From: JAVBMV01 sp031552145
Lineage (GTDB): Bacteria; Myxococcota; Myxococcia; Myxococcales; UBA5297
Length of the DNA: 64,000 nt
Reading direction: 5' to 3'
NCBI GenBank assembly: GCA_031552145.1
Contig: JAVBMV010000008.1
Location: 186,001 to 250,000 of the forward strand
The position numbers and the translations under genes were made by a program. How positions within the stretch are numbered: position 1 is the first letter of the stretch; each line of letters opens with the position of its first letter. Of the stretch, positions 9,701 through 17,419 are shown piece by piece. The notes beneath the pieces were generated by a model. It had not been told where the DNA came from. It was given only the letters and a program-made list of their open reading frames with translations, and ran no database searches.

Positions 9701-10483
9701 TCGGACGGAAGCCTGATCTAGGCGCGCCGGGTGATAGTTGGGATCGGTGAGGACCCGCGCGCCGTTGAGGAAGAGCTTGGCGGCTCCCGAGGCACCCAGA
9801 TGCAACACGGCCTCCCGCTCCGTAGCGCTATCGAGGATGGCGAGCGCATAGAGAACCGTCTCTTCAGTTTGTTCGTAGAGCGAGGAGAGGTCGATGAGCG
9901 GAGTGAGCGCGCTCTGTTCTCCCGCGATGGTGGAGAGGTCGGGGATGCGGCGCCAACCTATTTCCTTCGTCTTTCCGGGATAGCGGCGCGTGAGCTGTTG
10001 CTCTTTTTCGGGAGGAAAGACCTTGTCGAAGCCGCCCTTGTTCTCGTTGTCGAAGGGGCCCACGAGGTGAAAGGCGTGCAGCGCGCCGAGCTTGCCAAAG
10101 AGCTCCTCGGCCTTTGCGAGTCGCCCTCGCCCTCGCTCCAGGTGTCCGAGCATGTTGCGCGCCAGCGCCCGCACGTCGGGGTGGGTCCGCTGTGCCTCAG
10201 CCACTTCTGCTATGAGCTGGACCAGGGCGACAGGCGGCGCAGGAAGCTCGCCGCGCAGCTCGAAGGCCTGCATGAGAGGCAGCGCCGCGTCGGGGGAGGA
10301 GCGCTTGTCGCGAAGCGCGCGCTCGAGCTCGGAGAGGCGCTCCTTGGCCCTTGCGCCGATGGCGGCCTGGATCGCCGGCTGTGCCGCGCGCTCGCCCGGC
10401 GTGCTCCCCAATTGGACTTGGGCCCGCGGAGCCGCCTCCGGCAGCGCGAAGAGGAGTAGGAGTGCGGCGGCGGAGCGAAACAC
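6710..10483 (-). CDS. Secreted TPR - DUF3857 - transglutaminase-like protein
   Basis: Large exported protein (1257 aa). A signal peptide lies in residues 1-22. A long helical TPR-type region follows (repeated A-x-x-L-x-x-A units, about residues 300-640). Then come a DUF3857 beta domain (about 650-850) and a transglutaminase-like core with Cys944 (GDCKDK), His987 (FDHAIL) and Asp1000 (FLDGTAE), a complete Cys-His-Asp triad. The family is widespread in Bacteroidota and deltaproteobacteria; substrates are unknown, and a role in cell-envelope protein or peptide processing is inference. The start is GTG 10483, with AAAGG 8 nt upstream and the signal peptide right behind. The open frame extends upstream into the diguanylate cyclase gene, which I regard as chance. 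Confidence 0.85.
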   Translation of the reverse strand: MFRSAAALLLLFALPEAAPRAQVQLGSTPGERAAQPAIQAAIGARAKERLSELERALRDKRSSPDAALPLMQAFELRGELPAPPVALVQLIAEVAEAQRTHPDVRALARNMLGHLERGRGRLAKAEELFGKLGALHAFHLVGPFDNENKGGFDKVFPPEKEQQLTRRYPGKTKEIGWRRIPDLSTIAGEQSALTPLIDLSSLYEQTEETVLYALAILDSATEREAVLHLGASGAAKLFLNGARVLTDPNYHPARLDQASVRVRLAKGANRLLLKLCTPKEGRAGFILRVTDPEGNALRFSSTAPEVLPPQPKGRGGARALPNLAVPFRSRAKAAPKSWRARYEYAQMLHFLRSFDATSRLAAKESAEASKLLGAEEGAEAAKVHYLAASLADDQNAMRSFLEAALRARPQQVDATALLAFHYLAREMPARALELTEGALAVESDALSLELARAAALKAMGMEARSERAIMSLAERAPNMLPAIEEAARVARERGRADEAIARYRVLVGLKYDQLSARQLLAALLFKVGKTDEALAELKRLILLDPWDTNYLTRYAESAAANGRGVEAREALSLAKALAPESADIYVMEGQVLARLYDREAAITAYTRALELRPQASNLRETLAALQEKAREPAFGEAYARDAAALAAELRKKPLPDGADSGVLDEFAAVKLLSGGLAHRLVQRVIAVTNMRGVEQERAQWIGWSPDRQRLRILRARVHKADGSVVDSHTESDHSLSDESVRIYYDARARRVLFPALMPGDVLELRYKLDDIANDNLLSDLFGDVVTVQSHHYTRHFDYYLEAPAERPIYASAPALLAAEQRAGELGEQLYHWSALDLARLAAEPSMPPLSEVAQPLHVSTSNDWAAIGRYYWGLVREQLLPTRELEDLLAELRAPLSPGDDLALVKAVYGFVVERTRYVGLEFGIHGYKPYRVDTILARRFGDCKDKASLMHALLSLAGIDSNLTLVRTRRNGRLPDSPASLAVFDHAILYVPRFDLFLDGTAELHGSLELPQADRGASVLIVVPDGESRLTRIPESSAEANRTEVEERFSLAPDGSAMLEGRTTLIGLPAPGRRRALQAPESRQRNIERALARQYPGSTVERSSTSQLSVLEKPVVIDYVAKVPRAAKREGERLSLSPFGAEPSLSDTLASLPSRTQPLQLDYPFQVKAASHFLLPSATQVEVPDELEVKSPFGAYHVTFETHSAPSGEQALVVKREFTLTSGRIEPIDYPSFRAFLRSLDEANKRKVWLSMPSGK

Positions 10484-10563
10484 GGAGTGCCTTTCAGCCT
10501 GCGTCAGGCGCGAATGGAGAGCGCGATGATGTTCCTGCGGCGCTCGGCGATCAAGTGGCCGGA

Positions 10564-12777
10564 CTAGGGGCTCGGGTCGGAGAGCGGGAGCTCGGAGACG
10601 GTGCGATTCCTGCCGCTGTGCTTCGCGTGGTAGAGGCACTGGTCGGCGCGATCGATCAGCTCCTGCTTCGAGAGACCCGGCGGACGCCAAGTGGCCAGAC
10701 CGATGGAGATCGTCACTTGGAGTGGCCCCTCCGGCGTCTCGAAGGTGGCTCGCTCCACCTCGCGCCGGATGCGCTCGGCGATGGTCGTGGCCCCCGAGAG
10801 GTTCGTCTCGGGCATCACGACGCAAAACTCCTCGCCTCCATAGCGAGAGACGGCATCTGTCTCGCGAGCGGTGCGCTTGAGGATCCGCGCGACGCCGCGG
10901 AGCACCGTGTCTCCCATGGGATGGCCGTAGGTGTCGTTCACCCGCTTGAAGTGGTCGATGTCGGTCAGGAGAATCGAGAGGGTGCGCCCGTAGCGCTGGG
11001 CAAGCTTGAGCTCCTCCTCCAGGCGCCCCTGGAAGGTGCGGTGGTTCAAGAGGCCGGTGAGGCCGTCGGTGGTAGCCATCTGCTCCATCTGCTCGAAGAG
11101 AGAGGCTCGCTCCAGTGACTGGGCGGTCTGGAGGGCGAGCACTTCAAGCGTGGCGACGAGATCGAGATCAAAGGCCCCTCGTCTCTCGGTTCCGGCTACG
11201 AGTGTGCCCAGGTGCCGCTTGCCGGTGCGCAGGGGAAAGACCTTCAGCGACTCGAGCCCATGGAGCTTGGTCGTGTCGTCGAAGACCACCATGCCAGATA
11301 TCGTGCGCTTCTCTCTGACTGGCCAGGGGCGCTCGAAGTGGAGCGCGTCGGAGACCAGTCCGCCATTGTCGGGCCACCGTTTGCCCTTCAGCGCTTGGTG
11401 CTCTTCCGTGGTGGCGATGATCTGATGGAAGAGCAGTCCATCCTGTTCTTCGACGCCGGTAATGGCGACGAAGTCGAGCGCACCCGCCGTGCACGCCTTC
11501 GCAAGTGCGACCTTGATCACGTCAGCGGGCATCATCGTGGCGTTCAGCTCCCGAAGCGCATCGAAGAGCCGTTCCTTCTCATCGCGCAGCCGCTTCATCG
11601 AGCTGAAGTCGCGCTGAAAGTCGATGGTCCGGAGGATCTGGGCCGCCTGCAGCGCGAGCAGCTCACGCTCCCGCTCCGAAAAGGGACCGGGTGTCGTCCT
11701 GTCGACCAGCAGGAGACCGCGGAGCGCTCCACTCTCGCCGCCCGCCAGCAGAGGCGCCATGGCGAAGTGGGAGACGCCGCGTCCATCCTCGTACCAGTTG
11801 ACGCCCCGCTCGACCGGTGCCTCGCCCGAGGCGAGCGGCCCCCCGTTCGAGACCACGAAGCCCAGCAGTCCGTCCGTTGCTGGAATCGGGTCGCGCCTCA
11901 GCTTCCGGTCAGTGGAGCGCCCGTCATGTAGCCGTAGGTATTTCCCGTCGGGCGAGAGCAGATAGACGGCGCAGCCCTCCGCCCCGAGCGCCAGCTCCAT
12001 CACGTCGAGGGCGGAGGAGATGGCGCTCTCGATCTCTCCCGCGGCCGCGATGGCCGTGTGCGCGCGCACCTCCTCGGGTGCTGCTCCCAGCTCTGGATCG
12101 AGGCGCAGGGCGATGGCCTGCTCCTCGGCGGTGCGAATCCTCGCGCTCAGTGCCTCGCGCTCGACGCGTCTGGCGCGCACGACCTCGGCGCCCGAGAGGA
12201 GGCCATAGAGCGCGGCGAAGAGCAGGACAAAAATCGTTTGAAGCGCAACATTTGGGAGCAGAGCCGGGGAGTGATAGAGCGAAGCCACTTCAAAGAGGAG
12301 CGCGATCGCCACGAGAGGGATGACCAGACGGCTCGACTTCAGCCCCGCCCATGCGGCCACGATGACGTAGACCAAGGCGTGGAGCTCCGAGCCGAGCACT
12401 TCGATCACAACCCAAGCAGCGCATAGAAGCAGCGCGCCCAGCTCGAGCTGCCGTTCGCCGGTTCCATCGAAGCGCCAGGCGCCCCAGCGTCGGCGGCCCC
12501 GGATGGCCCTCGCCGCGAGGTTGAGCGGGAGCGCCAGCACCACCAGAAAGGCACCCGCGAGCGCCGGCCAAGGAAGCCGCTCGGGCGAGCGGAGCGCCCC
12601 GGTGGCCACCAAGGTGAGGGTCAGCAGGAGCAGCGCGGGGACCAGGGCGGTCGAGAGCAGATGCCGCGCCCTGGCCGCGCGGAAGCGGCTTCGTTTGGAG
12701 CGCGCCGCGGCGAGGAGCTGGGCGCGCCACGCCTCTCCCCTCGAGTGGGGAGCGGCCTGCTTTGGTTCACCGGTCAA
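10564..12777 (-). CDS. Membrane GAF-GAF-GGEEF diguanylate cyclase
   Basis: Makes cyclic di-GMP from two GTP. In order (737 aa): several N-terminal membrane helices (about residues 38-190), a short coiled coil, two GAF-type sensor domains (about 230-370 and 400-560), and a C-terminal GGDEF domain. The active-site loop is GGEEF at 647-651. An RETD inhibitory I-site at 638-641 lies five residues before it, so product feedback is expected. The start is uncertain. TTG 12777 gives an 11-bp overlap with the upstream ftsB-like gene and no strong SD; coupling to ftsB translation is plausible. The TPR/transglutaminase gene follows on the same strand. Confidence 0.88.
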   Translation of the reverse strand: MTGEPKQAAPHSRGEAWRAQLLAAARSKRSRFRAARARHLLSTALVPALLLLTLTLVATGALRSPERLPWPALAGAFLVVLALPLNLAARAIRGRRRWGAWRFDGTGERQLELGALLLCAAWVVIEVLGSELHALVYVIVAAWAGLKSSRLVIPLVAIALLFEVASLYHSPALLPNVALQTIFVLLFAALYGLLSGAEVVRARRVEREALSARIRTAEEQAIALRLDPELGAAPEEVRAHTAIAAAGEIESAISSALDVMELALGAEGCAVYLLSPDGKYLRLHDGRSTDRKLRRDPIPATDGLLGFVVSNGGPLASGEAPVERGVNWYEDGRGVSHFAMAPLLAGGESGALRGLLLVDRTTPGPFSERERELLALQAAQILRTIDFQRDFSSMKRLRDEKERLFDALRELNATMMPADVIKVALAKACTAGALDFVAITGVEEQDGLLFHQIIATTEEHQALKGKRWPDNGGLVSDALHFERPWPVREKRTISGMVVFDDTTKLHGLESLKVFPLRTGKRHLGTLVAGTERRGAFDLDLVATLEVLALQTAQSLERASLFEQMEQMATTDGLTGLLNHRTFQGRLEEELKLAQRYGRTLSILLTDIDHFKRVNDTYGHPMGDTVLRGVARILKRTARETDAVSRYGGEEFCVVMPETNLSGATTIAERIRREVERATFETPEGPLQVTISIGLATWRPPGLSKQELIDRADQCLYHAKHSGRNRTVSELPLSDPSP

Positions 12778-13051
12778 AGTTGAAGACGAGCTCGCCGGGC
12801 CTGACCAGCCCCAGCTTTTCGCGCGCGGCCCGCTCGAGCGCTCTCGGATCGCCGTTCTTCTGCAGCAGCTCCAGTTCGTGGCGCAGCGTCGCCACCTCCG
12901 CCTTGAGTCTCTCGTTGCTCTCCTCGTAACGGGCGATCTCTTCTCGCATCTGGCGGGTCTTGCGCGGCCCATTCGCGTCGGCGAGGGTCGCGATCGAGAG
13001 CGCGGCGGCGAGGGTCGTCGAGACGAGGAGGATCTTTCGAGTTGGGTTCAT
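12767..13051 (-). CDS. ftsB: FtsB/DivIC-type septum formation initiator
   Basis: Small bitopic division protein (94 aa). It has an N-terminal membrane segment (about residues 7-25), a coiled coil with heptad Leu/Glu (about 30-65), and the conserved end AREKLGLVRPGELVF. It is expected to bridge FtsL and FtsQ in the divisome. ATG 13051 is followed at once by the hydrophobic anchor. It is the first gene of a minus-strand set with a diguanylate cyclase overlapping its stop, so division and c-di-GMP signalling may share a transcript. FtsB and DivIC cannot be told apart from this sequence. Confidence 0.85.
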   Translation of the reverse strand: MNPTRKILLVSTTLAAALSIATLADANGPRKTRQMREEIARYEESNERLKAEVATLRHELELLQKNGDPRALERAAREKLGLVRPGELVFNFDR

Positions 13052-13208
13052 CGAGAGTCAGGGCGAAGTGTGGTCGGCGGGGAGGTTAGCAACGGGCCGC
13101 TCAATAGCAAAAAAATGGCGGTTGCATCCTGTCCTTGCGAGCGATAAATGCCGTTGCCTACTTTTCACATGCCCGGCGCGCGGCGCGCCCCGGATCCGGA
13201 GTTTCAAG

Positions 13209-13541
13209 ATGGCCAGTGAGCTGCTCAAAGAGGTAAGCGACGCGGAGTTTCAGCGCGAGGTGCTCGATTGTGAAGGGCTGGTGATGGTCGACTTCTGGGC
13301 GACCTGGTGCGCCCCCTGCCTCGCGATGATGCCGGCCGTGGAAGAGATGGCCAAGGTGTGGGAGGGCAAGGTGAAGTTCGTGAAGTTCAACATCGAGAAC
13401 AGCACCGAGGTCCCCCAGCGCTACTCCATCACCTCGATCCCTCGACTCCTCTTCTTTAAGAAGGGCTCGCTCGTCCACACCATCATGACGCCGCTGGCCA
13501 AGGCGAAGCTGAACGACGCCATCGCGAAGGTGGTGGGGTAG
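13209..13541 (+). CDS. Thioredoxin-fold protein, WCAPC active site
   Basis: A 110-aa cytoplasmic thioredoxin. The beta strand VMVDFWATW leads into the redox motif Cys34-Ala-Pro-Cys37, and the cis-Pro loop is SIPRLLFF. Most housekeeping thioredoxins have WCGPC; the Gly-to-Ala change is common in variants and should alter the redox potential. ATG 13209 has CCGGAG 9 nt upstream. It is divergent from ftsB, with about 157 bp between starts. That gap has a GC-rich inverted repeat (13175-13189) but no clear promoter. It heads the plus-strand set ending in the APS-kinase-like gene. Confidence 0.9.
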   Translation: MASELLKEVSDAEFQREVLDCEGLVMVDFWATWCAPCLAMMPAVEEMAKVWEGKVKFVKFNIENSTEVPQRYSITSIPRLLFFKKGSLVHTIMTPLAKAKLNDAIAKVVG

Positions 13542-13586
13542 GGAACCATCGGGCCGGCGCGCGCATCCCACAAGACTGGTACGCTC

Positions 13587-14105
13587 ATGGCACACGGAAT
13601 CGTCATCTGGCCCGATGGAGTGCTCGATACACCAACCGAGCGCGTGGAGGAGTTTGGCCCCGCGCTCGATGCCCTGCTCGAGCGCATGATGAAGGCGCTG
13701 CTCGCCGCCGAGGGGGCCGGCATCGCGGCAAACCAGATCGGCGTCTCGAAGCGGGTTGCCTGGGTCGCCGACGGCGCGGGTTCTTTCTTCGAGATCGTCA
13801 ACCCCGAGATCCTGGAGCAGAGCGAGAAGGTGGTCCTCGAGGAGGGCTGCCTCTCGGTCCCTGGAGAGTGGCACGAGGTGCCGCGCTTCAGGGTGGTGAA
13901 AGTCCGCTATCAGGATCGGAGCGGCGCCTGGCACGAGCGGACAGCCGAGGACCGGCTGGCGCATGTCTTTCAACACGAGATCGATCACCTCGACGGGAAG
14001 GTCTTTCTTCACCGCCTCTCGGCGCTCAAGCGCGACCTAGTCCGGCGAAAGATGCGGCGCCTCAAGCGCGCCGAGGAAGAGGCAGCGCAAGAAGGGAAGG
14101 CGTGA
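13587..14105 (+). CDS. def: Peptide deformylase
   Basis: Removes the formyl group from the initiator methionine of new proteins. All three family motifs are present in the 172 aa: GIAANQIG (45-52), EGCLSVPG (86-93, metal ligand Cys88) and HEIDH (130-134, ligands His130 and His134, catalytic Glu131). The C-terminus is a basic helix rich in Arg, Lys and Glu. It lies 45 bp after the thioredoxin gene and 4 bp before the M16 gene, so it is probably in one operon. In many genomes def precedes fmt; here no fmt is adjacent. Confidence 0.95.
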   Translation: MAHGIVIWPDGVLDTPTERVEEFGPALDALLERMMKALLAAEGAGIAANQIGVSKRVAWVADGAGSFFEIVNPEILEQSEKVVLEEGCLSVPGEWHEVPRFRVVKVRYQDRSGAWHERTAEDRLAHVFQHEIDHLDGKVFLHRLSALKRDLVRRKMRRLKRAEEEAAQEGKA

Positions 14106-14109
14106 GCAA

Positions 14110-15477
14110 GTGCCGCGCTCCAACCCGCTCCCCACCACCCCGCGCTCACCCCTTCCCAAACGCCTGGCCAGCGGGCTTCGCCTCTCTCGCGAAGCCTTTC
14201 CAGTAGAGGAGAGCGCGCTCGAGAACGGGCTCGCGCTCTACCTGCTTCCGAACGCCGCCGTCCCCGCCATCTCGCTTCATCTTTTCTTCCGAGTGGGCTC
14301 CAGGGACGAGTCGCCGGGCGCCACGGGGTTGGCTCATCTCTTCGAGCACATGTACTTCAACGGCTCGGCCCGCTTCGGCCCCGGTGAGTTCGATCGGAGG
14401 CTCGAGAGCATGGGGGGACACTCGAACGCCTATACCTCTCATGAGATGACCGTCTTCCACGAGCTCTTCCCCTCTCGGGGACTGGAGCGGGTACTGGAAC
14501 TCGAGGCCGATCGCATGGCCTCATTGCTTCTGACGGAAGAGGCACTCGCGCGCGAGCGCCAGGTAGTCATGGAGGAGCGGCGCCTCGTCGTCGAGAACGA
14601 GCCGCTCGGCCTGCTCGACGAGGAGCTCTTCGCCACCGCCTTCAGGCGCCACCCTTTCAGGAACCCGATCATCGGGTGGATGGAAGATCTGCGGCGGCTC
14701 TCCCGAGCGGAGTGTCTCGACTTTTTCGAGCGCCATTACGCTCCCGCCAACGCGGCGCTCTGGCTCGTGGGCGACTTCGAATCCTCCACGGCGCGCCTCT
14801 TGGTAGAGCGCTGCTTTGGCGCCCTCCCGGCCCGCCCCGCACCAGGTCGTATCTCCTTTCAGGAGCCCCCCGCTCAGGGTCAACGAGAGGCGCGGCTTCG
14901 GCTTCCCGTGCAGTGCGGCGCGGTGATGATCGGATATCGAGCGCCCCCCGCCGACTCTCCCGACGCCGTCGCGCTCGATCTGCTCCAGCTCGCCCTCGCG
15001 GGCGGAGAGGGTTCGCGCCTCATCAAGGAGTTGGTCTACCGTCGGCGTTTGGTCCAGAGCCTGACCATTGATTTCACCTGGCGCGCGGAGCCGGGGCTCT
15101 TCATCGTGCTGATGGAGCTATCGCATGGCGTGAGCGCCGAGCGCGCGCTGCGCGCCCTGGACGAGCAACTGGATGAACTGCTCGCCAAGGGGCTGCGCGA
15201 AGAGGAGCGCGCGCGCGCCGCGGGGCAGCTGCGCGCGGCCTCGTTGCGCGAGCTGGCCACCAACGACGGTAGAGCCAACACGCTCGGGACCTATCAGCTC
15301 CTCTGCGGTGATTGGGCTAGGGCGTTGGAGCTGCCGCGGCTCTATGCAGAGGTGAACCGCGCCTCGCTGCGGGAGGTGGCGCGACGCTACCTCTCCCCGG
15401 AGGGGAGGACCGTCGCCATCCTAGAGCCCTCGGCGGAGGGGCGCGGAGAGGGGAGAGCGAGCCATGGCCGACTCTAG
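14110..15477 (+). CDS. M16 (pitrilysin-type) zinc peptidase, catalytic partner
   Basis: A 455-aa M16B-type peptidase. The inverted zinc motif is His76-Leu-Phe-Glu79-His80, and the third ligand is expected in ELEADRM further along. No signal peptide is obvious; the N-terminus is Pro/Arg-rich, so it is probably cytoplasmic. GTG 14110 follows the deformylase stop by 4 bp. The second M16 gene overlaps its 3' end by 14 bp. This active/inactive pairing is typical of M16B heterodimers, in which the two subunits form one closed chamber that degrades or trims peptides. Substrate unknown. Confidence 0.92.
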   Translation: MPRSNPLPTTPRSPLPKRLASGLRLSREAFPVEESALENGLALYLLPNAAVPAISLHLFFRVGSRDESPGATGLAHLFEHMYFNGSARFGPGEFDRRLESMGGHSNAYTSHEMTVFHELFPSRGLERVLELEADRMASLLLTEEALARERQVVMEERRLVVENEPLGLLDEELFATAFRRHPFRNPIIGWMEDLRRLSRAECLDFFERHYAPANAALWLVGDFESSTARLLVERCFGALPARPAPGRISFQEPPAQGQREARLRLPVQCGAVMIGYRAPPADSPDAVALDLLQLALAGGEGSRLIKELVYRRRLVQSLTIDFTWRAEPGLFIVLMELSHGVSAERALRALDEQLDELLAKGLREEERARAAGQLRAASLRELATNDGRANTLGTYQLLCGDWARALELPRLYAEVNRASLREVARRYLSPEGRTVAILEPSAEGRGEGRASHGRL

Positions 15478-16852
15478 GCCAGCAGACACCTTGGCGCTTG
15501 GCGCTTGGCGTGCGCCTCCCAGGGCGGAGCGCCTCCTGCCCAACGGCCTAACGTGTATCGCGGTGGAGGCTCGCGGCTCCATGCTCGCGGCCCTTGCCAT
15601 CGCGCTCCCACGCGGCAGCGCCCGCGAGCCCGAAGGAGAGACGGGGCTCTCCGAGCTGGCGATGGGACTCCTGCGGCGCGGCTCGAGCGGGTTGGAGGTG
15701 GATGCGCTCGACGCGGCTCTCGAGAGAATGGGCATGGAGCTCCGGCTCGAGGCCACTCCCGATACGCTTTGGCTCTCCGCCAGCGCCCCCGCCGAACACC
15801 TGGAGCCGATGCTGGCGCTGACGGCCCATCTCCTTCGCTACCCAACCTTTGATTCGTCCGAGCTCAAGGGTGCGCGGGAGCGCCAGATCTCGCATCGAAT
15901 CGCGCATCTCGACGATCCGGGCTGGGTCGCCGACAGCGCGGTGATTCGGCTCGGCTACGCGGGCCACCCCTATGCGCGCCCCGTCTCCGGCAGAGTGGCG
16001 GAGCTGCGCCGCTTGGGACGACCCGCCCTGCTGCGCTTTGGACAGAGGCAGCTCTTGCCCGCCGGGGCGGTTCTATCGCTCGCGGCCGACCTCGACGCGG
16101 AGCGCTCGCTGGCGCTCGCCGCGCGCTCTTTCGCGTCCTGGAAACCCCCGCACGACAAGCGAGCAGGAGTGGCCGCCGAGAGCTCGAGAAGCGCGCCGCC
16201 GCCGCTCGCCGCGCCGAAGCCCGCGGCCGAGAGCAGGGTGCTGCTCGTTGACATGCCAGAGGCGACACAGGCGCAGGTGCGCATCGCCTGTACCGCCTTC
16301 GACTCGAGCGATCCAGGGCGCTTCGCCGGACGGCTCGCCAACGTCGCCTTCGGCGGCTGTTTCACTTCGCGCCTGATGAACCGCGCGCGCGTCGAGCGGG
16401 GGCTCACCTACGGAGCGGGCAGTGCCCTCTTCGAGGCCGAGTCGGGAGGGCTCTTCCTCATGTCGAGCCACACTCGGAACGAGCAGCTCCCTGAGCTGAT
16501 GGATCTGCTCTTCACCGAAGCGGCGCGCGCGGCGGCGGAGGGTTTCTCGAAATCGGAGTTGGCGGCGGCGAAGGAGCTGCTCTCCTCCCAGCTCCCCATG
16601 GAGTTGGAGACCGCCGAGGCGCTGGCGCATGCCTTTGCCGCCTTGCGCCGCTTAGGGAGGCCTCTCGACTGGCTCGACCGCCAGGCCGAACGCGTCGCCG
16701 AGGTGGAGCGCGCCGAGGTGACGCGCCAGGCACGCCGCTTCCTGGCGCCGCCCGCTTGGTCGGTCGTTCTGGTCGGCCCGGCCAAGGCGCTCGCGCCCAG
16801 CGCGGAGCGCTACGGTAGGCTTGAGGTGCTCTCTCCCAAGTGGCTACTCTGA
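15464..16852 (+). CDS. M16 family protein, non-catalytic partner
   Basis: A 462-aa M16 homolog with the same two-domain fold. The HxxEH zinc motif is missing: the matching helix reads LSELAMGLLRRG. The C-terminal half keeps the R/Y loop seen in M16 partners (ARVERGLTYGAGS), which contributes substrate-binding Arg and Tyr to the active subunit. It overlaps the catalytic gene by 14 bp, so the two are almost certainly co-translated and form a heterodimer. An RDD-type membrane gene starts 15 bp after its stop. Confidence 0.9.
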   Translation: MADSRPADTLALGAWRAPPRAERLLPNGLTCIAVEARGSMLAALAIALPRGSAREPEGETGLSELAMGLLRRGSSGLEVDALDAALERMGMELRLEATPDTLWLSASAPAEHLEPMLALTAHLLRYPTFDSSELKGARERQISHRIAHLDDPGWVADSAVIRLGYAGHPYARPVSGRVAELRRLGRPALLRFGQRQLLPAGAVLSLAADLDAERSLALAARSFASWKPPHDKRAGVAAESSRSAPPPLAAPKPAAESRVLLVDMPEATQAQVRIACTAFDSSDPGRFAGRLANVAFGGCFTSRLMNRARVERGLTYGAGSALFEAESGGLFLMSSHTRNEQLPELMDLLFTEAARAAAEGFSKSELAAAKELLSSQLPMELETAEALAHAFAALRRLGRPLDWLDRQAERVAEVERAEVTRQARRFLAPPAWSVVLVGPAKALAPSAERYGRLEVLSPKWLL

Positions 16853-16867
16853 GGCTTCGAGCCTGAC

Positions 16868-17419
16868 ATGGATCCCAACGAAGAACCTCCGAATCTAAGA
16901 GAACTCCTGCGCGCGCCCTTTGGCCGCGGCAGTCCTCAGAGGCCAGGTGGCTCTCGTTTTCCTCGCTGTGAGCCGCTGCCGAGGGGCTTGGCCCGCGCCA
17001 TCGACCTGGCGCTTGCGTTCCTCCCGATGCTCCTGGGCGGGGGCACGGGGGTAGTGGTCGGGGCGCTCTTTCTGCTGCTCTCCGATGGGCTCTTCGAGGG
17101 ACAGTCGCCAGGAAAGAAGCTCTTGGGGGTCAAAGTAGTGAGTGCCCGCGACTACACGCCGGGAGGGATGCGCGAGTCGGCGCTGCGCAACTGGCCCTTC
17201 GCTGGCGCGCCGCTCCTCTCCTTCGTCCCCTGTATCGGTCTTCCGCTCGCCCTTGGCACCTTCGCGGCGCTTGCCGGGCTCGAGACGATCCGAATGCTCC
17301 AAGATGAGCTGGGTCTACGCAAGGGCGATCAACTCGCCGAGACGCAGGTAGTGGATACGAAGGTTTTAGTGGGTAGGGCCGCGGAGCGCGGCCAGCTTAC
17401 GGGTGACACATGCGGATAG
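16868..17419 (+). CDS. RDD-like small membrane protein
   Basis: A 183-aa protein. A soluble Pro/Arg-rich N-terminus is followed by the RDD hallmark RAIDLALAFLPM, a second hydrophobic stretch, the family segment SPGKKLLGVKVV, and another hydrophobic pair around residues 110-140. RDD proteins have three or four membrane helices. Transport roles have been proposed for some members, but the function here is unknown. It lies between the M16 pair and the tandem ATP-grasp gene, overlapping the latter by 10 bp, so translational coupling is likely. The C-terminal 35 residues are polar. Confidence 0.75.
   Translation: MDPNEEPPNLRELLRAPFGRGSPQRPGGSRFPRCEPLPRGLARAIDLALAFLPMLLGGGTGVVVGALFLLLSDGLFEGQSPGKKLLGVKVVSARDYTPGGMRESALRNWPFAGAPLLSFVPCIGLPLALGTFAALAGLETIRMLQDELGLRKGDQLAETQVVDTKVLVGRAAERGQLTGDTCG

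Noticed and set aside
13175..13189. GC-rich inverted repeat before the thioredoxin gene
   Set aside because: It consists only of G and C in a GC-rich genome, with no other sign of function.
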